This document shows positions 25,926-39,788 of a stretch of 64,000 nt of DNA, piece by piece. The stretch is from Sipunculus nudus (Eukaryota > Annelida > Sipuncula > Golfingiida > Sipunculidae). Position numbers and translations under genes: made by a program. The stretch is from positions 27,936,362 to 28,000,361 of the forward strand of contig CM049307.1 of the NCBI GenBank assembly GCA_026874595.1. Direction: 5' to 3'. Position 1 is the first letter of the stretch. Each line of letters begins with the position of its first letter. Below the pieces are notes generated by a model. It worked only from the letters and a program-made list of their open reading frames with translations. It ran no database searches and was not told where the DNA came from.

Positions 25926-28900
25926 TCAAACAGAAGCATGAAATCAGGAAAACTCTTCGTTCCAGAGAAAACAAGAACTAACAGTATAAAATCTAGAAGA
26001 AAAGAGGGCCCAGGTCACGGGGCGATGTCACGGCCAGACTGAATAACACGGGTACACCTTCACGGGAGCCACAAGAGGTATCAATAATAAACGGTGTAAA
26101 ACCGGGATACAAAGTCAGGACATGCCCACGTCCACTGGGAAATTTACCTCCAGACAAAATAAAGGCGGAAGTTTTAAATAATGCAGCGCGGACAAGATAA
26201 TGTCTCTAAGCTACACGTTAATGAATGGCTGAATTTCTTTCAATATATACACCAATTATTTTATGTGAAAACACCAGTAAAATAGGGTTTCCTTTGTATA
26301 ATTAATTGCAATAACCTATCTGACAAATATAGCTAATATTTTTCAAGTGAATAAAGACAGCTGTTTTGGTGTGTTTGAAGAGAACTGGGCTTGGAGAAAG
26401 AAGCAGAATTGTTCATTCGGATCCCTGACATTCCTTATAGACAATAGCATAAATGTTTCATTTACATTATACTGTACTCCAGTGTACCCAGTTTGCAAAT
26501 GGTAGTTGTATGCATAATATTTAACTTGTCCTTCTCAAGCTTCTTAAGTATAAAGTAAATTTCAGCAATGTCGTATGAAACACTATGGTTTCCTGTTAAC
26601 AACTTATATATTGTGTCTCGCATGTATCTCATACAATCAGACCTGCGGTGCAAATCCTAATTGACATTTTAATAGTTTAGGATATATAAATAAATAATAT
26701 CTAACGTATGAGCTTAATCATTTTGTTTTTCTCGCAGACGTTTCACGAGTGGTCCGATTTTAGACAGTAATAAGACACGCTGAACATTTACTGCTGGCAC
26801 GAGCCTCCATAGCTGCGTGATGCTGAGACAATCCCCGGCTAATTACCTGACGGGAAACGCTAACAGTTTGCTCAGGTCATCAGCAGCGCGTGCAGCTGGG
26901 ACCAGGAAGATGACAGTCAGCCGACCTAGACGTACTTGATGGGATATTTATATACCCGACATATTCCGACATGCGACATCCACGATTTAAGGCATGCAAT
27001 ATGGCAGCACGATGTGTGGTTTTGATTTTTTTGCGACGTCAGCTGAGAATTATCTTCGGAGAGAGATTACTGGCCATTAAACCCGCGTATTCAAAGCAGA
27101 TGCACTCTTGGGATGACCGCACCCTCGTATGCATATTATAGTGGGATAATCAACAGCTTTTAATACTCTTCAGGCGTTTATTAACTTAATCCAAATATAT
27201 CCTTCGATTATAATAACTCTGTAATTGTGAAAAGTGTCGACCGCTAGTGGCCCCAGGCTCCTGAAGAATACAGTGATAATCTGTACATCTTGACAATGGC
27301 GTTTATATAAGAAAGATATACCTAAATACGTGACTAAGTATTCTATCATGGAGGCGTCTTCTGTAAGGTTGAAGGAAATGTTGAAGATTAGAAAAGTATG
27401 TATTAAATCACAATTACAAATTGTTTTAAAGAAATGAAGACGCAAAATTGCGTACGTAGTCAGACGTTTGCTCGATGTTGATGTAGTCCAGATATGCAAA
27501 TAATGTAATGTAAGGTTCACTGATATACATGTTAAGGTTAGATTCAGCAGGCAGCTAATAGACACAAATAGCTGCCTCTAGCACAGTTAACATTCAAACC
27601 TGAAAACCTTGATTCGACTGAGCGCAGAATCGTGACACAGGGAAAGTTAAACAAGGTCTTTCGTTCACAGATAAACTTCAAATATGCAAGTTTTCTTGAA
27701 ACATCCGAATTATTTGTAGCCTCATTTTTTCAATAATCATATTAAGTAAAGAGAATTCAGAACGTGTATAAGATTATAAAGGGACACTCCGCTCCGTCAG
27801 TGTTAATATATTGAATGTGAAGCCGAAGACGCTTGCCTGCATAAACCGTCTTCCGGCTGCGCCAGCCATTCGTTTTTCTCCTCCATCTACAGGAAAACTG
27901 CATTGGCGATATCACGTATTACTCAATGGTATCAGAAGTGAATAAGTTTTATGACGACGATGACCTTGTTCTACGTGACTCGGCGAGTATTATTCTCTAT
28001 AAGTCTGTAGAGAATAAGATTCATAAATTTGGCAAGTTTTATGGTAGTTATTTTACAATTTGCGACACGTAGTCTTACAATTTTCTGATACCTAGATCGG
28101 AGAAATGGAGATCAGGTAAATAATATGCCTCAGGTCAGAGCTGGAAGCTTCAACAAATAACCCGCAATGGCTCTATGCGTAATCCTGTCTCATGGCTTTT
28201 AATATACCAGAAACGTAGAATATTATCTCATTGTGAAACCATGAACCAATCATTCAAGGAATACGTAAAAAAAATCTCCGAGCCTCCGTGAACTAGGAGG
28301 ATAAGATACTTCAAATTTCACTCACGACATGATTATTAAAATACCAACGAGAAGATGATGTACAATTAATTTTTTTTTTGTGTGTGTTTCCCCAGTTTTG
28401 CTACAGCCTGGATCTAATATTTAAGTTTCGCTCACCCGGTCGATGAACTCTGGTGCTGCATACACATAAAGAATATGGATTCCCGATAATCTGATAACCA
28501 TGCTCATACACAGGTGTAATTAAACCTATACAGGTGATCAACATTACGGATACGCGGAGTTATTTTTGTAAATTCTTCTTAGTTGCAAAATTAACCAGCT
28601 AGCAGCAGTGGAAACGATAGGAATGGTAAGTAACTCGGAGATGAACATCTGTACATCTTTGTTTTGCTTCTTGCTATAAGTATGAACAAAAGAGTATTTC
28701 AATTCTAAGTGAATTGCTAGAAAATGCTGAAAAACGATACATGCATGTATTCCGGAGTCATTCAGGAAAACCTGAGGAATACATCGGGTCTCCAACGAAG
28801 TTTTATTGTTCATTAACAAGTCTTCTATCCTGTTGTACGGTGTATTTTATGTCGACATAAAATATTCATTTGTGGAGAATCCACAGCAAGCAAAACCTTG

Positions 28901-31030
28901 TACCGTTTCTGCATCGACTGATCCCTGGGGCACAGTAAGCAGACCTGGTGGCTTGGTTTGGAATTGTACAGCAGCTATATTGACGGGTCGACAGGGAACC
29001 GAACCGCAGCCGGCATGACAACACATTCAATAAAATCTTTTAGCTGGGCGTGAGACCACAGCTTACAGACTCAATGATGGATACCCTTTGAGCCGCTGTA
29101 GTCTGCCCAACTGATCCATGTAATAAAAACTCTGATCCTGAAGCTTAAGGGCCAAACGAAGGGTCGTGAAAGGATCAAAATGCCAGAGGGCGGGGCAATA
29201 ATTAACAAGGGGGTGTGAACATATTATTACTGTAATGTCAGTTGTCTTTTTATAAACTATTACATTAATATATCATATATATATAATATACAAATATAAC
29301 TTTGAGAGAATAAAAGCTTTGAGGGAAACGCTTAATTTTACAACTACTTTTTTGTTAGTTTTAATGGTTGGTTCGTTGACGGCGTGGCGCTCCACTATCT
29401 AAGAATGTGTAATGAATAACTGTTCAGAATACTTACCTTTCTAGACCTAATGACCTAAAGACCTAAAGCTCAAGATTACCTAAGGGAAATACTCAATACT
29501 TAAATATGATGCGACCTTCAAACTTACTTGATAAAAATGAGCTTTCACGGAAACTTTCTTTTTTTCCGTAATGATGTTGTCTACTCAACTAAATAATACA
29601 GATTCCGTGCATGATTTGACTTATTGGCAATTTCTCTCACTGCTTGCGACAGTTGATTAAATGTCCACTTTACAAGTACGTCTTATTTGGTTGCTTGGCA
29701 ACAGACTTTTTCATTCTTGAAATAAACTCCAATTTGATAAAAGACACAGTTGTTCTTCTATCTGAACGACATAAAGTCGCACCTCTACTTTGAAACCCAT
29801 TACCATACGCAGCATAAGACAGAGAATAAATCCATATCCTTATTGATTTGAACATAAATCCTTGCTTGACTCACACTGTAAGGTTTTAGTTACCTGCACG
29901 CTGTAGATTACCGCCTCTAGATGTAGAAGCCTACAAATGACAAGCTGGAATTTCTAGGGAAGAAACAGGTTAAGTAGGATTAGTCCTACAAGAAAAGTAA
30001 CATTCTTACGTTTCATTAACAGGCATAATATATATAGCACTTGATGTATAGGATTTATTTAGTCACGTGGTCTTTACAAACGGTTGTCACGGTTGTCTGG
30101 AGTAATCAGGCATACTAATAACAAAATAGGTCGAGATGCAATAAAACCTCTCCACAAAAGACAGTATAGTAATCATTCAAGTATTTCTGCACATATTTTG
30201 GATCAGGTTTATCAACATATTTTTTTACTTTTATTTATCTTCATTTTTCTCTCTTTTGTGTAATAAGGGAACAAAAGATATTGGTTTAATGGATAAACGC
30301 GTGTATGACTGATCGTTCTCCGATGATTACCGTAAATACATGACCCAGTAGACTTTTTTTTGTCCTTACAAGGCCTACTTGACATTTCGGTAGACTCTAT
30401 TAATGTCAGAATGATAAAGGTTTTGCTAATTGTTGACTCCAGTGTGAAATGCCCGAGTAAAATGTCAAAAGTTAAGCGAGGACTCACTTAAAAATCCTAT
30501 AATAAAATGTGCAATGCTGATTGGTTGGAATAGTCAGGTGGTACATTTTTGGCATTCGGATCAGGTAAAGATGTTACAGATCCTTTAGGAGATTGCTTTC
30601 ATTCTCTCAAAGGGAACTGGAGGAGGACCTGGTCTGTCAGGGACATGTAATTGTATTAATCGCAACACATCGGGCCTCACATCAAGCAAGGCATAAGAGA
30701 GTGTAGAGAAAGAGACATTAAATGGAAATACATTTTATATGTCAGCTCGCAACGGCTTTGTAAACGTGTAGAGTGGTATGATTTCACAAGAATCTTCTGC
30801 CGTTTTAAAATCCCTACTAGTTTTGCAATAAACTATTTTTTTTTTATTAAAATTTGTATTGATTTCACATCAGTTCTTGCTTTGTGTTCTAGTATCGTTA
30901 TGGATAGTTGGAAATATTTGTCATTGTCGTTCTTCTTCCTTTTTTTATTATTCTGCCACTTTTTTTTATCAAATTTTAATGATTCTTCCCCGTGTGTATC
31001 AAACTGTTGCCGTATTTTTATAACCGAGTT
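25926..31030. other. long unrecognised region
   Basis: Five kilobases without a gene, RNA or element that I can support. Frames at 27170-27565 and 28544-28819 (minus) are low-complexity or hydrophobic translations with no known motifs. An unspliced gene of normal size is excluded; small exons of a long-intron gene cannot be excluded by eye. Confidence 0.35.
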
Positions 31031-31520
31031 TTACAGATCTTGACCTATTTTTCAAGGTCAGAGGGCTAAAATCGGGTGATTTTTAAAGATTTACAATGTA
31101 CATTTTCTCATAATCTATAACATTTACCGTAAAATGGACGGAAAGGACATAATAAAATCCGGTTGAGACAGGCGATTCAGCTTTTTTTTCAATTAGGTCG
31201 CGTTTTCACCTTAATTATTTGATTAAGAAAGTTGAAACTTTAACCGACATGTGTCATTATCTTTGAGATAAAAATAAAAAATCAATTATGTTTTACAGAA
31301 CTATAGTTCTAACTTTACATAATATAAACATTTGGATCAATTGGGTCAAAGATCTAGGTCACATTAAATGTAACGGTCAAAATGTAGATGACTATTGCTT
31401 ATAAACTACTTAAGATATCAAATTAAGACAACAATGGTCAATTAACAAAGACACCCCACTTTACATATTATAAACAGTTTTTATTCAATAATTAAGTGCC
31501 TTCTAGGATACATAACATCC
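31031..31520. repeat. degenerate ~140 bp tandem-like array with AGGTCA half-sites
   Basis: Similar segments recur about 140 bp apart: TTTACATAATATAAACATTT near 31314 and TTTACATATTATAAACAGTT near 31454. TCTTGACC..CAAGGTCAGAG near 31039 and GGTCAAAGATCTAGGTCAC near 31345 carry the same hexamer. It is very diverged and is placed with the arrays at 15.4 and 46.9 kb on grammar, not on sequence identity. Confidence 0.4.
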
Positions 31521-34500
31521 GGGTCTCACACATCTTCTCCTAACTGCTAAACCAAGAACAGAACTTTGGGACTCTATCAACGGACGTATTTCACAGACAA
31601 ACGCAGCGCGAACTTTGATCTTAATATCTTAATTATTTTTTTAATACGCAAATCAAGAGAAAGTGACTTCGACATGCTCACCTCATATGGAAAACTCAAG
31701 AAGGAATAATCAAATTTCAAGTTTTGGAGAGAGGTAAAACATTTAGATGCATGGAAACACCCAACAGGCGTGAACATGCATGCATTATATGGGGAGATAC
31801 GAGACTGTCGTGTGACAGTTACAAGTTTTGCAGCTTCCGATCTCATATTGAGGCCTGTTCAAAAAATTTCATGGGAATTTACGAAAGCGGTCATATCACT
31901 CTGTTGTGGTTTCAACAGAATTTGTTGTCTCTAATAGTTTTAATTTCTCAAGTAGAATAAGTCGTCTCAAGTTCACAAGTTTTTCCAGCATGCAGCCGTC
32001 TTAAGGACGCACAGTTGGACATGAATCATGAAAGTTCGCTTGCAGATATAACCGACCATTATTAATGTTATCATTCGTATAAATAATTTATGAAGCACCA
32101 ACACTTAATCTTTAGCGACAGTTGTATGTCCTCTGTTTTTAATCAAGGCTTGCCAGATACACATGTACTGACAATGGGTATCGAAAACAAGTCGAAGTAT
32201 TCTTTTTTTCACCATGTAATCAAACGCCCGAGGACTCGCAAACAGGTTATATCCATCATCGCATATTTTATGAGAAACATCCAAGATAAAAACGGCAGTT
32301 AATAAAAGATAAATGGCTTATTGATGAAACATGAGACTCTACTGAAAGGCCATTTAACTCAGCTACTCGGCGTTCCTGGTTCAGATAAACGTGGCATCGG
32401 GGTCAGCGCAGAAGTATTAATATGGGAGTACAGTTGCTGAAAATTAAAGGCGTGCATGTCTGACGTTGCCCGGCAACCAAGGGCAGATATTTCTCGCTAA
32501 TGGTAATCATGGCATTTTAACAACAAATGGTAACTGAAATTCCATTAAAATTTGCCTTCCTGGGAGAGAACACATATTGTCTCTATCACGTACTGTGTTG
32601 CAGCACAGACAGGTTGGTTTCATGAATAAAGTATCACACTGATGGATTTTTTTTTTAAATATACGCTTAACACTGAAATAAACAAAGTGTCACCGCTCCC
32701 AAAAATGTTGGGATTCTGTGATTAAGTTAAAAAATAACACATATCTAGACTACTATTCAAATTATTTTTTAACTGTTTCATTTAGTAATTTTTAAAATAT
32801 GGCTAAATCTTTGGCCAGCGGGTAGCGATGTTAACTGAACGAGAAAAAGATCGCCATTTTGTAACAGGGACAGATTCAAGAATTTAGAAAGGGAGATCGA
32901 ACCAAGGAAGAGTATTCAGAAGAAGAGGTCCTCAAGTCCGAAAAATATAGTTCAAGGTCACAAAATTGGTTTGACACTTTTAATAAGGTTGCCACAACAG
33001 TACAAGGGGGGAGGGGGAGGGGTTCCCCCGGACCCGCTACATGTAATATAATGGTATCAGGTAAATCTATGTACAGGTATTGCAAGCTTTTCTGCGCATT
33101 CTTAACTCTCCGATTACAAAACGTTCTTTCCCATAAAAAGATGTAATCAGAATGAAAAGTGCATTGGCTGATGGTTTAGAGTAAATGGCCGTACATAAAA
33201 GGCATGTACTAAATACCCTCTCTTCATGTTGAAAAGAAGCTAACAGACACGGCACTCTGACACACTGTACCTGCATGTGGTGTTCCTGACAATCCTACTG
33301 ATAATATGACAGCTGTTTGTATTCCTTGATTCGGAAACGCCCTTGTTTATATTTTGGCAAAACATGCGAGATCTTGGGAGCACTGTCGCTCTTTTGGGTT
33401 GTTGGACACAATCAAAATCTTCTTTGTTAAATCGGGTTTAACCAGGATCTAGGAATTAACCATCGGAATGTGCTTTTCTAGACCAACATTGTCGGGATCA
33501 TTTTATGCCGAAATTGGAATCAAGATAAGACCGAGACCAAAGCTGTCAAAATAAAAAGTATGCATGGTTTGTACAAAACTGTGGACTGATTAACACAATA
33601 TTAAGAAAAAGTTTCATCAATTCAAATAAATTCTCACAAATGACGGGAAAACAGGTTCATTACAAAAACGGGAGGCAGAGATGTATTCTTTTACAGGATA
33701 GAGAATTAATCTTTATGCCGGGCAAAGCTTGTCGGACCTCGCACGCCTCGTCGTCATGCACAGTTACTCATAACAACGAGTGGCATGAAACATATATGTA
33801 ATATTTATATATATGTAATATCTTTGGCCTGATGTTGATTACTTACCACCCCCGCCTTCACTCGGTATAGCAAACTTCACCACTGTCATTGACAGACTTT
33901 ATATAAAGTCGACATTTATAAATCACTAACAATTAATCATGAGACACCTTAGCGAGCGTTTCATTTGTTCCTGTAACAACAATTCGGTTCCAGTTGCCGG
34001 TTGAGTCACTATGTATGTTTACCAATGCGGTCATTCATTTGCAGCACACATCACTACAGGATATCGTTTCCAAAAGCTGTAGTTACCTAGCAGGGGCGAC
34101 AACATTGGTCAATGACTCGGTGAATTACCACCAAATGCACGGCCAATGTTCAATACGTGCAGCCGTATCTGACTGTAGCCTACGCCACGCATGTTCCGTA
34201 CGAGGGTATTAAATATCAGCAGCGTTGATGGGCAGTTTTGCAGGCGCTGGTGATCTACAGTCATGGTACTGGTACAAAATACAATAAAACCAGACTCGCT
34301 GCTCTGATATTGACATAAAGGTACACGGACCCAGATCAACCATGTTGCTTGGAATGAACGGTTCTACTGCTAATGTTCGATATAAACCGGGGCACAGAAG
34401 AAAAATGAAATGCTTGCTGTGAAAACTCCACAGTGAGACTTACTGTTTTTAAGCCTTTCGATCCTTGCAGTAAAACAACAGCCATTGAAAATTTACGACA

Positions 34501-35840
34501 TCTATTAAAATTGCATTAATGTTTGGCACGTCAGTTAATATTAAATGGTGTAATCAGGTAATTGTTCATTAGATCCCGGTAGCTGCATATACTCATAACG
34601 AGGTATTATTTAATTATTATTGCGGTTTATAATACTGAACATATGTGGACTGATATCATTACAAATGTGACAGTCATCGCTCCAACGTGACCTATCTGCA
34701 CTCGTGATACAAGAGAGACGCGCATGCAGTGAGACAGCCATGAATAGCAGCAGATCTTACTTACCCAGTCTTGTCAGTAAACCCGGTAAATCCTACACAC
34801 GTAGAACTACTGCACGGGCCAGTCACAGCAATGCTAGTTTATTGATATACCGCTGTAATATCTCCTCCAGCCCTGGCGCGTGGTGTCGTCTGCTCTCCGG
34901 TTGGCTTGAGTGCCAGCGCGCCAAAACACCAACAACTTATGCCGCTGGCTGAGGCTTGCAGCACTGGGTTAACCCGGTGTCAGGTGCTGTGACCGTCCTC
35001 AGTAACTAATTATGCCGGGCGATGGTCCTGACTGCCCTGCCGACACACACAGGCCGCACACGCACGTTCGATGTGCATAATCAATATTCAACATCAGTCT
35101 CCAGGTCACATGCAGCGACACCACCTGGCGACACTTGGTGGAAGGAAAAATATCAATAACTACAGACGATATGTTGACGGTGATTTAATTAGTTTAATCA
35201 TGTTATCTCTAAAAGGATTCATGGGCAGTTAAGTCGGTAGTTTATATTGTATCTCATTCCAATTATATTTTGGATCATTTATCAATATGTTATTCAACAA
35301 ATGAACAACGGACTATACAAGTAAATTTCAATGCCAACCACGAAATGATATTAAAGCCAGACATTGTTACTTGCGCAAGACTTTGTCGAGACGGCTCCTT
35401 AGCGGACTCGGGAAAAAAGGGTTTGCGTGACCATGGTTCCAAATTCCTGGTCCGCTCCTTGCTGTGTTATATGGTATATCCAGATGGCCACGAAGGTCAA
35501 GTTTGGTAGCGTTTGGAGCGCTGTACATCACGCTACCAAGTCTGTGATATGATGGGCTGCTTCAAATATCATCATACACTGAAATGACATGTAAATTAGT
35601 TCAGGAAAAGACATGTTATTATCTATCTTGAAAATGTGACCGTAAGAAGCCGCGTAACAGGATTTAAATTGAAACTTTCAACAGACATATATATTTATAG
35701 TAGTATGCATAAGTAAAACACAAATATGAAATGTATATTAATTAGCTTATATTTTGCACTTTTTATCATTAGCAATATAGGTTTCAGGTCATAGTTGATG
35801 AAAAAAGGTCGCTTATGTTAGAAAGGAGTATCAAAAGCAT
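31521..35840. other. long unrecognised region
   Basis: No gene supported. A short G-run block (GGGGGGAGGGGGAGGGG near 33005-33021) is the only structure noted. Confidence 0.35.
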
Positions 35841-35882
35841 TGGCGGCGAAACAAAATTTTCATTGGGGGCCCAATAGTAGAC

Positions 35883-35949
<67 letters not shown>

Positions 35950-36435
35950 CCGTAGGCGACCCAAATGGCAGGGGGCAGTAACCGGATTTGAGAGGGAAAT
36001 CCCCGACGGGGGAGGGTGTGGGAGGGGGTTTCGCCATCCAACGGTGTGGAAAATTTTGAAAAAAACTGTATGTATACTACTGCATTTTGGTGCATTTTTG
36101 CTGTCATTTATTGGTCAATGTTTACATAGTAAAACAGTACCTCCTTGTTAAGAGATTGTTATTTGTCTGACAATGGATGCATTTTGACACAGAATATCAA
36201 CTTTGGCTGCGGCCATGTATATATTGTACTCCAAGTACTTGGGGAGGATATATATTACGGAGGAGGATATATTTATATATATATATATGCAGTGGATGTT
36301 TTTAAACCCATGAATTTGTTGGGGGGGGGGGGGGGGCTCAGACCCCCCCTAACAATTTCATTGGGGGGTGGGGGGGGGGGGGGGGCGGCCCGTGCGGCCC
36401 CCCCCCCCCTCTCCCCCGGTTTCGCCGCCTATGAA
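35841..36435. repeat. G/C-run repeat block bounded by inverted GGCGGCGAAAC
   Basis: Left edge TGGCGGCGAAAC (35841-35852) and right edge GTTTCGCCGCCT (36419-36430) are inverted repeats. Inside are a (TA)29 tract (35887-35944), a second inward GGGTTTCGCCATCC near 36026-36039, and long G and C runs at 36320-36420 (including CGGCCCGTGCGGCCC). It could be one element or two related ones nested or adjacent. No target duplication was identified. Confidence 0.4.
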
Positions 36436-36594
36436 AGGGTCCAGCACAGGAACCCCTGCATCCTGTATCAGTCCTTGGACTTAAACCAAGATATGATTAT
36501 CATTGTATCAGTATATAATTAACTTTGTTTATCTAACATGGATTGTACATCTAGTTAAAATAACTGATGCTAAGCATGCATTCTCCATTGCTCG

Positions 36595-36747
36595 TATGGT
36601 GGCGTTTGGTAGTTTAGGGGTGTCACGGAGAAAACCACCGAATTTGGACAGGCAACTACAACCATTCTTATATAGCTATGTCAGGAATCGAACCCTGGTC
36701 ATGAATGGAGAGAGCCTAGCGTTTTACCTTCGACTGTCCGGGCCCCG
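36595..36747 (-). mobile_element. tRNA-derived SINE fragment (family B)
   Basis: Read on the minus strand, the segment has a tRNA-like head whose B box CCAGGGTTCGATTCCTG lies at 36681-36697 (complement), followed by GTTGCCTGTCC and GGTGGTTTTCTCCGTGAC. The body differs from family A. The end is truncated without a clear A tail. Assignment rests on the B box and the head-body order. Confidence 0.55.
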
Positions 36748-36910
36748 TTTAATGAACGTAATCTTTTAAAAAAAGTACGAATCCAAACTATTTGGCCTGC
36801 ATAATTTATACAAAGGGGTGTTTTTAAAATTGACTGGTTGTATCATACCCTGAGTTAATAATTAAATTGGTTCGAGATGTAAATCAGGATGGATAATCAT
36901 GCTCTGTTTA

Positions 36911-36911
<1 letters not shown>

Positions 36912-36951
<40 letters not shown>
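36912..36951. repeat. (TA)n microsatellite
   Basis: About 40 bp perfect TA array. Confidence 0.95.
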
Positions 36952-36954
<3 letters not shown>

Positions 36955-38270
36955 CAATAAAGCAGAGTAGGATGATCAAAAAATTTGTTTGGTAAATAAA
37001 GAAGACATTAATAACACAGAATTAGGTGTGTTTTTCAAATTAATTTCATGTTTTCGTTAATCAGATGGTAGCAAAACCGAAGTTATAGACATATAAAACA
37101 ACTTGTCAGACTGCAATCAAATCAGCTGCTGCGCTAGAAAGTTGAGTATCTGTTTTTCAATTTAATTACTTCAAATAATACCAGTGAAAACATCACTAAT
37201 CAGTTTTCACAAGTTTATATTCACGTTAATAAGATTTCTTTTTGCCCATGCAGTATTTATAAGAGCTTTTGGCCGATTATCCATGCCTGTCTGTACGTAA
37301 TATATTTATATCTATTAATGAGTTTACAGACATCTCCTGTCACCCATGGACTGTTCTTATAGTCCTTACAGAGATCCTTATTAGACTTATTTGTTCATTT
37401 TGTCCAAATTATTAGAAAATTGATAAATATGTGCCATATCACATCTAAATGATTAATTCTGGCATTATAAAAGCATGCCTTAATATTTCTCATTTTTTAA
37501 AATTTTTAACCCATGCAGAATTGAAGTCACTTTGACAGATGCATAGTCGTGTGACCGGGGGGGGGGGGGGGGGGGTTGTGGTTGAATAACACAATGTCAT
37601 TCCAATTGGTAAGCGCTAGATATCGTGGTTTGTCGTGTTTTGGATTAAAATCGGCGGTTGTATTGGTGAGCTCCAACACGTCGAACTACACCGACAACAT
37701 GTGGCTAATTTTTACAAAAGGTTCGAGAGATTCACTTCATTTATAAGGGCCCAATAAGGACGTTTCACAACCAAAATTACCAAAAGGTAGGTGATTGGGC
37801 ACCTTTAATAAACCGAAATGGGCCTTATTGTGCCTATCTGAACAATTTCGTTACGAAACCAGTTTTGGCATATGTGATTGGTATGTCCATTCATGCATTT
37901 GTTAGAGCTCCATTTATAAAAATATCGTACATAGAATTCAACTGCAGTATTACGCTGTAATTGTTATGATGGTTAATGTAAGGGCTGACCTTTTCTGACC
38001 TTATTGACTCTTGGTCGGTATTAAAAAGAATGATATAGGCTTCATAAGTCTGCTTCGAACCAACATTCGCAGTCAACATACACAGAATATAAATACTTGT
38101 CGAATAAAAATTAATGTATTAATATGGTAATTACAGAAAAGGCACCAGCGTTCTGCAGGATACAAAGTTCACACTTGCGAATCCAGAAGTTTCAGAACAG
38201 CGGGGTGCTAAAACTGGGTTAGCGGTTGATGGTTTTAAAGGAAAAAAGTTCTAAAATCATATAAAATTTT

Positions 38271-38272
<2 letters not shown>
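36952..38272. other. unrecognised sequence with a G19 run
   Basis: A G19 run lies at 37557-37575. Around 37745-37850 there is an imperfect inverted pair, GGGCCCAATAAGG and GGGCCTTATTGTGCC. Nothing else is supported. Confidence 0.4.
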
Positions 38273-38323
<51 letters not shown>

Positions 38324-38327
38324 AATA
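38273..38327. repeat. (TA)n(TAA)n compound microsatellite
   Basis: TA array to about 38309, continuing as six TAA units. Confidence 0.95.
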
Positions 38328-38743
38328 TTCAATCTATGAAAAATCTAAATATTTCTATATTTCAAACATAAGAATAACATCTAGAGCCATGTTTTTTTTT
38401 CGTAAAGTTAATTACAGGTACAGGGGGGGGAGGGTACGGGAGGGGTAATCCCCCTCCTGATCTGATAAATTTTTTTTAATGCAACGTAAATGAGGACATT
38501 TTGAGGCACCTTGAAAAAAAATATGAGGATTTTCTGTTCCTCAACTACTATTCTCTTGAATGTCTTTGCATAACCTTGTCAAACTTAAGGGGGTGGGGGT
38601 TCAATTGTTGTCAACTTTATTATTTATATTTCTTCAACATTCAGATATCAACTGGAAAGTCTAAACATTCAATCTTTTCTAACATGTTGGTCTCCATGTT
38701 GAAAACGCGCATCTACGTTAAAAAGGGACATCTTAAACATTTT

Positions 38744-38950
38744 ACCGGCTTCTGTGGTCAAGGCAGCGAACCGGAGTCAACAGAGTACAGATCGTAAGTT
38801 CCGAACATATCAGTCGACGAGCCGTGAGATTTCCACGATTGACCCAAACCCAGGCTGAGCGCTGTGCAGGCCAATGGGAAGGTCGTGTCTCACTTACAGA
38901 CGATTGCCATTTGGGGCGAGGGAGGGGGGTCCTCGGTGTTATGACCCGAC
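38744..38950 (+). mobile_element. tRNA-derived SINE, 3'-truncated (family A, copy 3)
   Basis: Starts ACCGGCTTCTGTGGTCAAG, like the head of the copy at 47.5 kb. It then matches its body in order: GACCCAAACCCAGGCTGAGCG, GTCGTGTCTCACTTACAGACGA and GGGGTCCTCGGTG followed by a GACCC block. The tRNA part is decayed and the 3' portion with the A-rich tail is missing. Confidence 0.65.
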
Positions 38951-39276
38951 GAGTGTTGTTTCGAAAAAGACCCCCTCTCTCAGTAGGCCTATAGGCCTAG
39001 TAATAGTTGGACGCTATATTAATCAATACAGCCAATCACAGATCTGTTCAATGATACCCTTAATTAATTAGAAAGTAATCAGCTGTGGATAACTTAAAAA
39101 TTTAATGACTAGGGAATAATAAAGATATATGGAAAAAAAAAGAAAATTTATCATGAATAACTGGGAAAAAGTAATCGATAAAATGAGAGCTGTTACAGCT
39201 AAACGGGGGGCGCGCGCCGCGGTCGCCCTCTCTAGATCCGCCCATGTTTCAGGTATAGTGAGGTTAATACCCGAGG

Positions 39277-39788
39277 TTACACATGACTGAGCCTCTCAAT
39301 GACGGCATGAAGTGTATCCTCAACCTGCGTCATTCTCTCAGGTAAGGTCCAGTAACCATCATCTCCATTGCATCTCCACAGCACGTTGTCCATCTGAGTG
39401 ACTTGGACACAAAGAGTCATCGCCTTAAATCTGTCCTTGGGTACCACAGATGTTAGAATATATATAAGGCACAGTGAGCTACGATGGATCTGCCTCCGAT
39501 TCACTGTGATTCGAAGTGGAGCGAGGCAGGGCTATGTCCTAGCACCAGCATCTCTGTCACTTTAAACTGTTGCTTATATTCACGTTCCATAATGCAGAAG
39601 ACCAGATTTTCCTGGAACACAACCAGCCAAATAGGTTCTTCAATCTTGCTGGTATAAAAGCCAAAACAATACTTAGAAAGTCCTGATGGGGCTTCTGGCG
39701 GTCCTCGCTCACAGAAGTGTAAAATCAAGATAGTTACTTTAATGAAAGACAGAGTATAGTGGGAGTAATGGTTGATGGTGTTGGACAT
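39277..39788 (-). pseudogene. possible decayed gene or exon of unknown function, one frame break
   Basis: Two consecutive minus-strand frames look protein-like. The first (39788 down to 39501, 95 codons) contains KYCFGFYTSKIEEPIWLVV and FCIMEREYKQQFKVTEMLVL. The second (39504 down to 39277, 75 codons) contains RFKAMTLCVQVTQMDNVLW and GDDGYWTLPERMTQVEDTL, ending in a stop. They meet at 39501-39504, where the first frame's stop overlaps the start of the second, so a single small indel would explain the break. Mixed-polarity composition and normal residue usage suggest former coding sequence, unlike the low-complexity frames nearby. I do not recognise the family. It could be a host exon, a retrocopy or a piece of a transposon gene. 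Confidence 0.35.

Noticed and set aside
25536-25939. Minus-strand frames with long Ile-Tyr runs
   Set aside because: They are translations of (TA)n tracts; the same applies at 35.9, 48.3, 54.5 and 56.8 kb.
27170-27565. 131-codon minus-strand frame
   Set aside because: Hydrophobic and Thr/Leu-rich low-complexity translation without motif.
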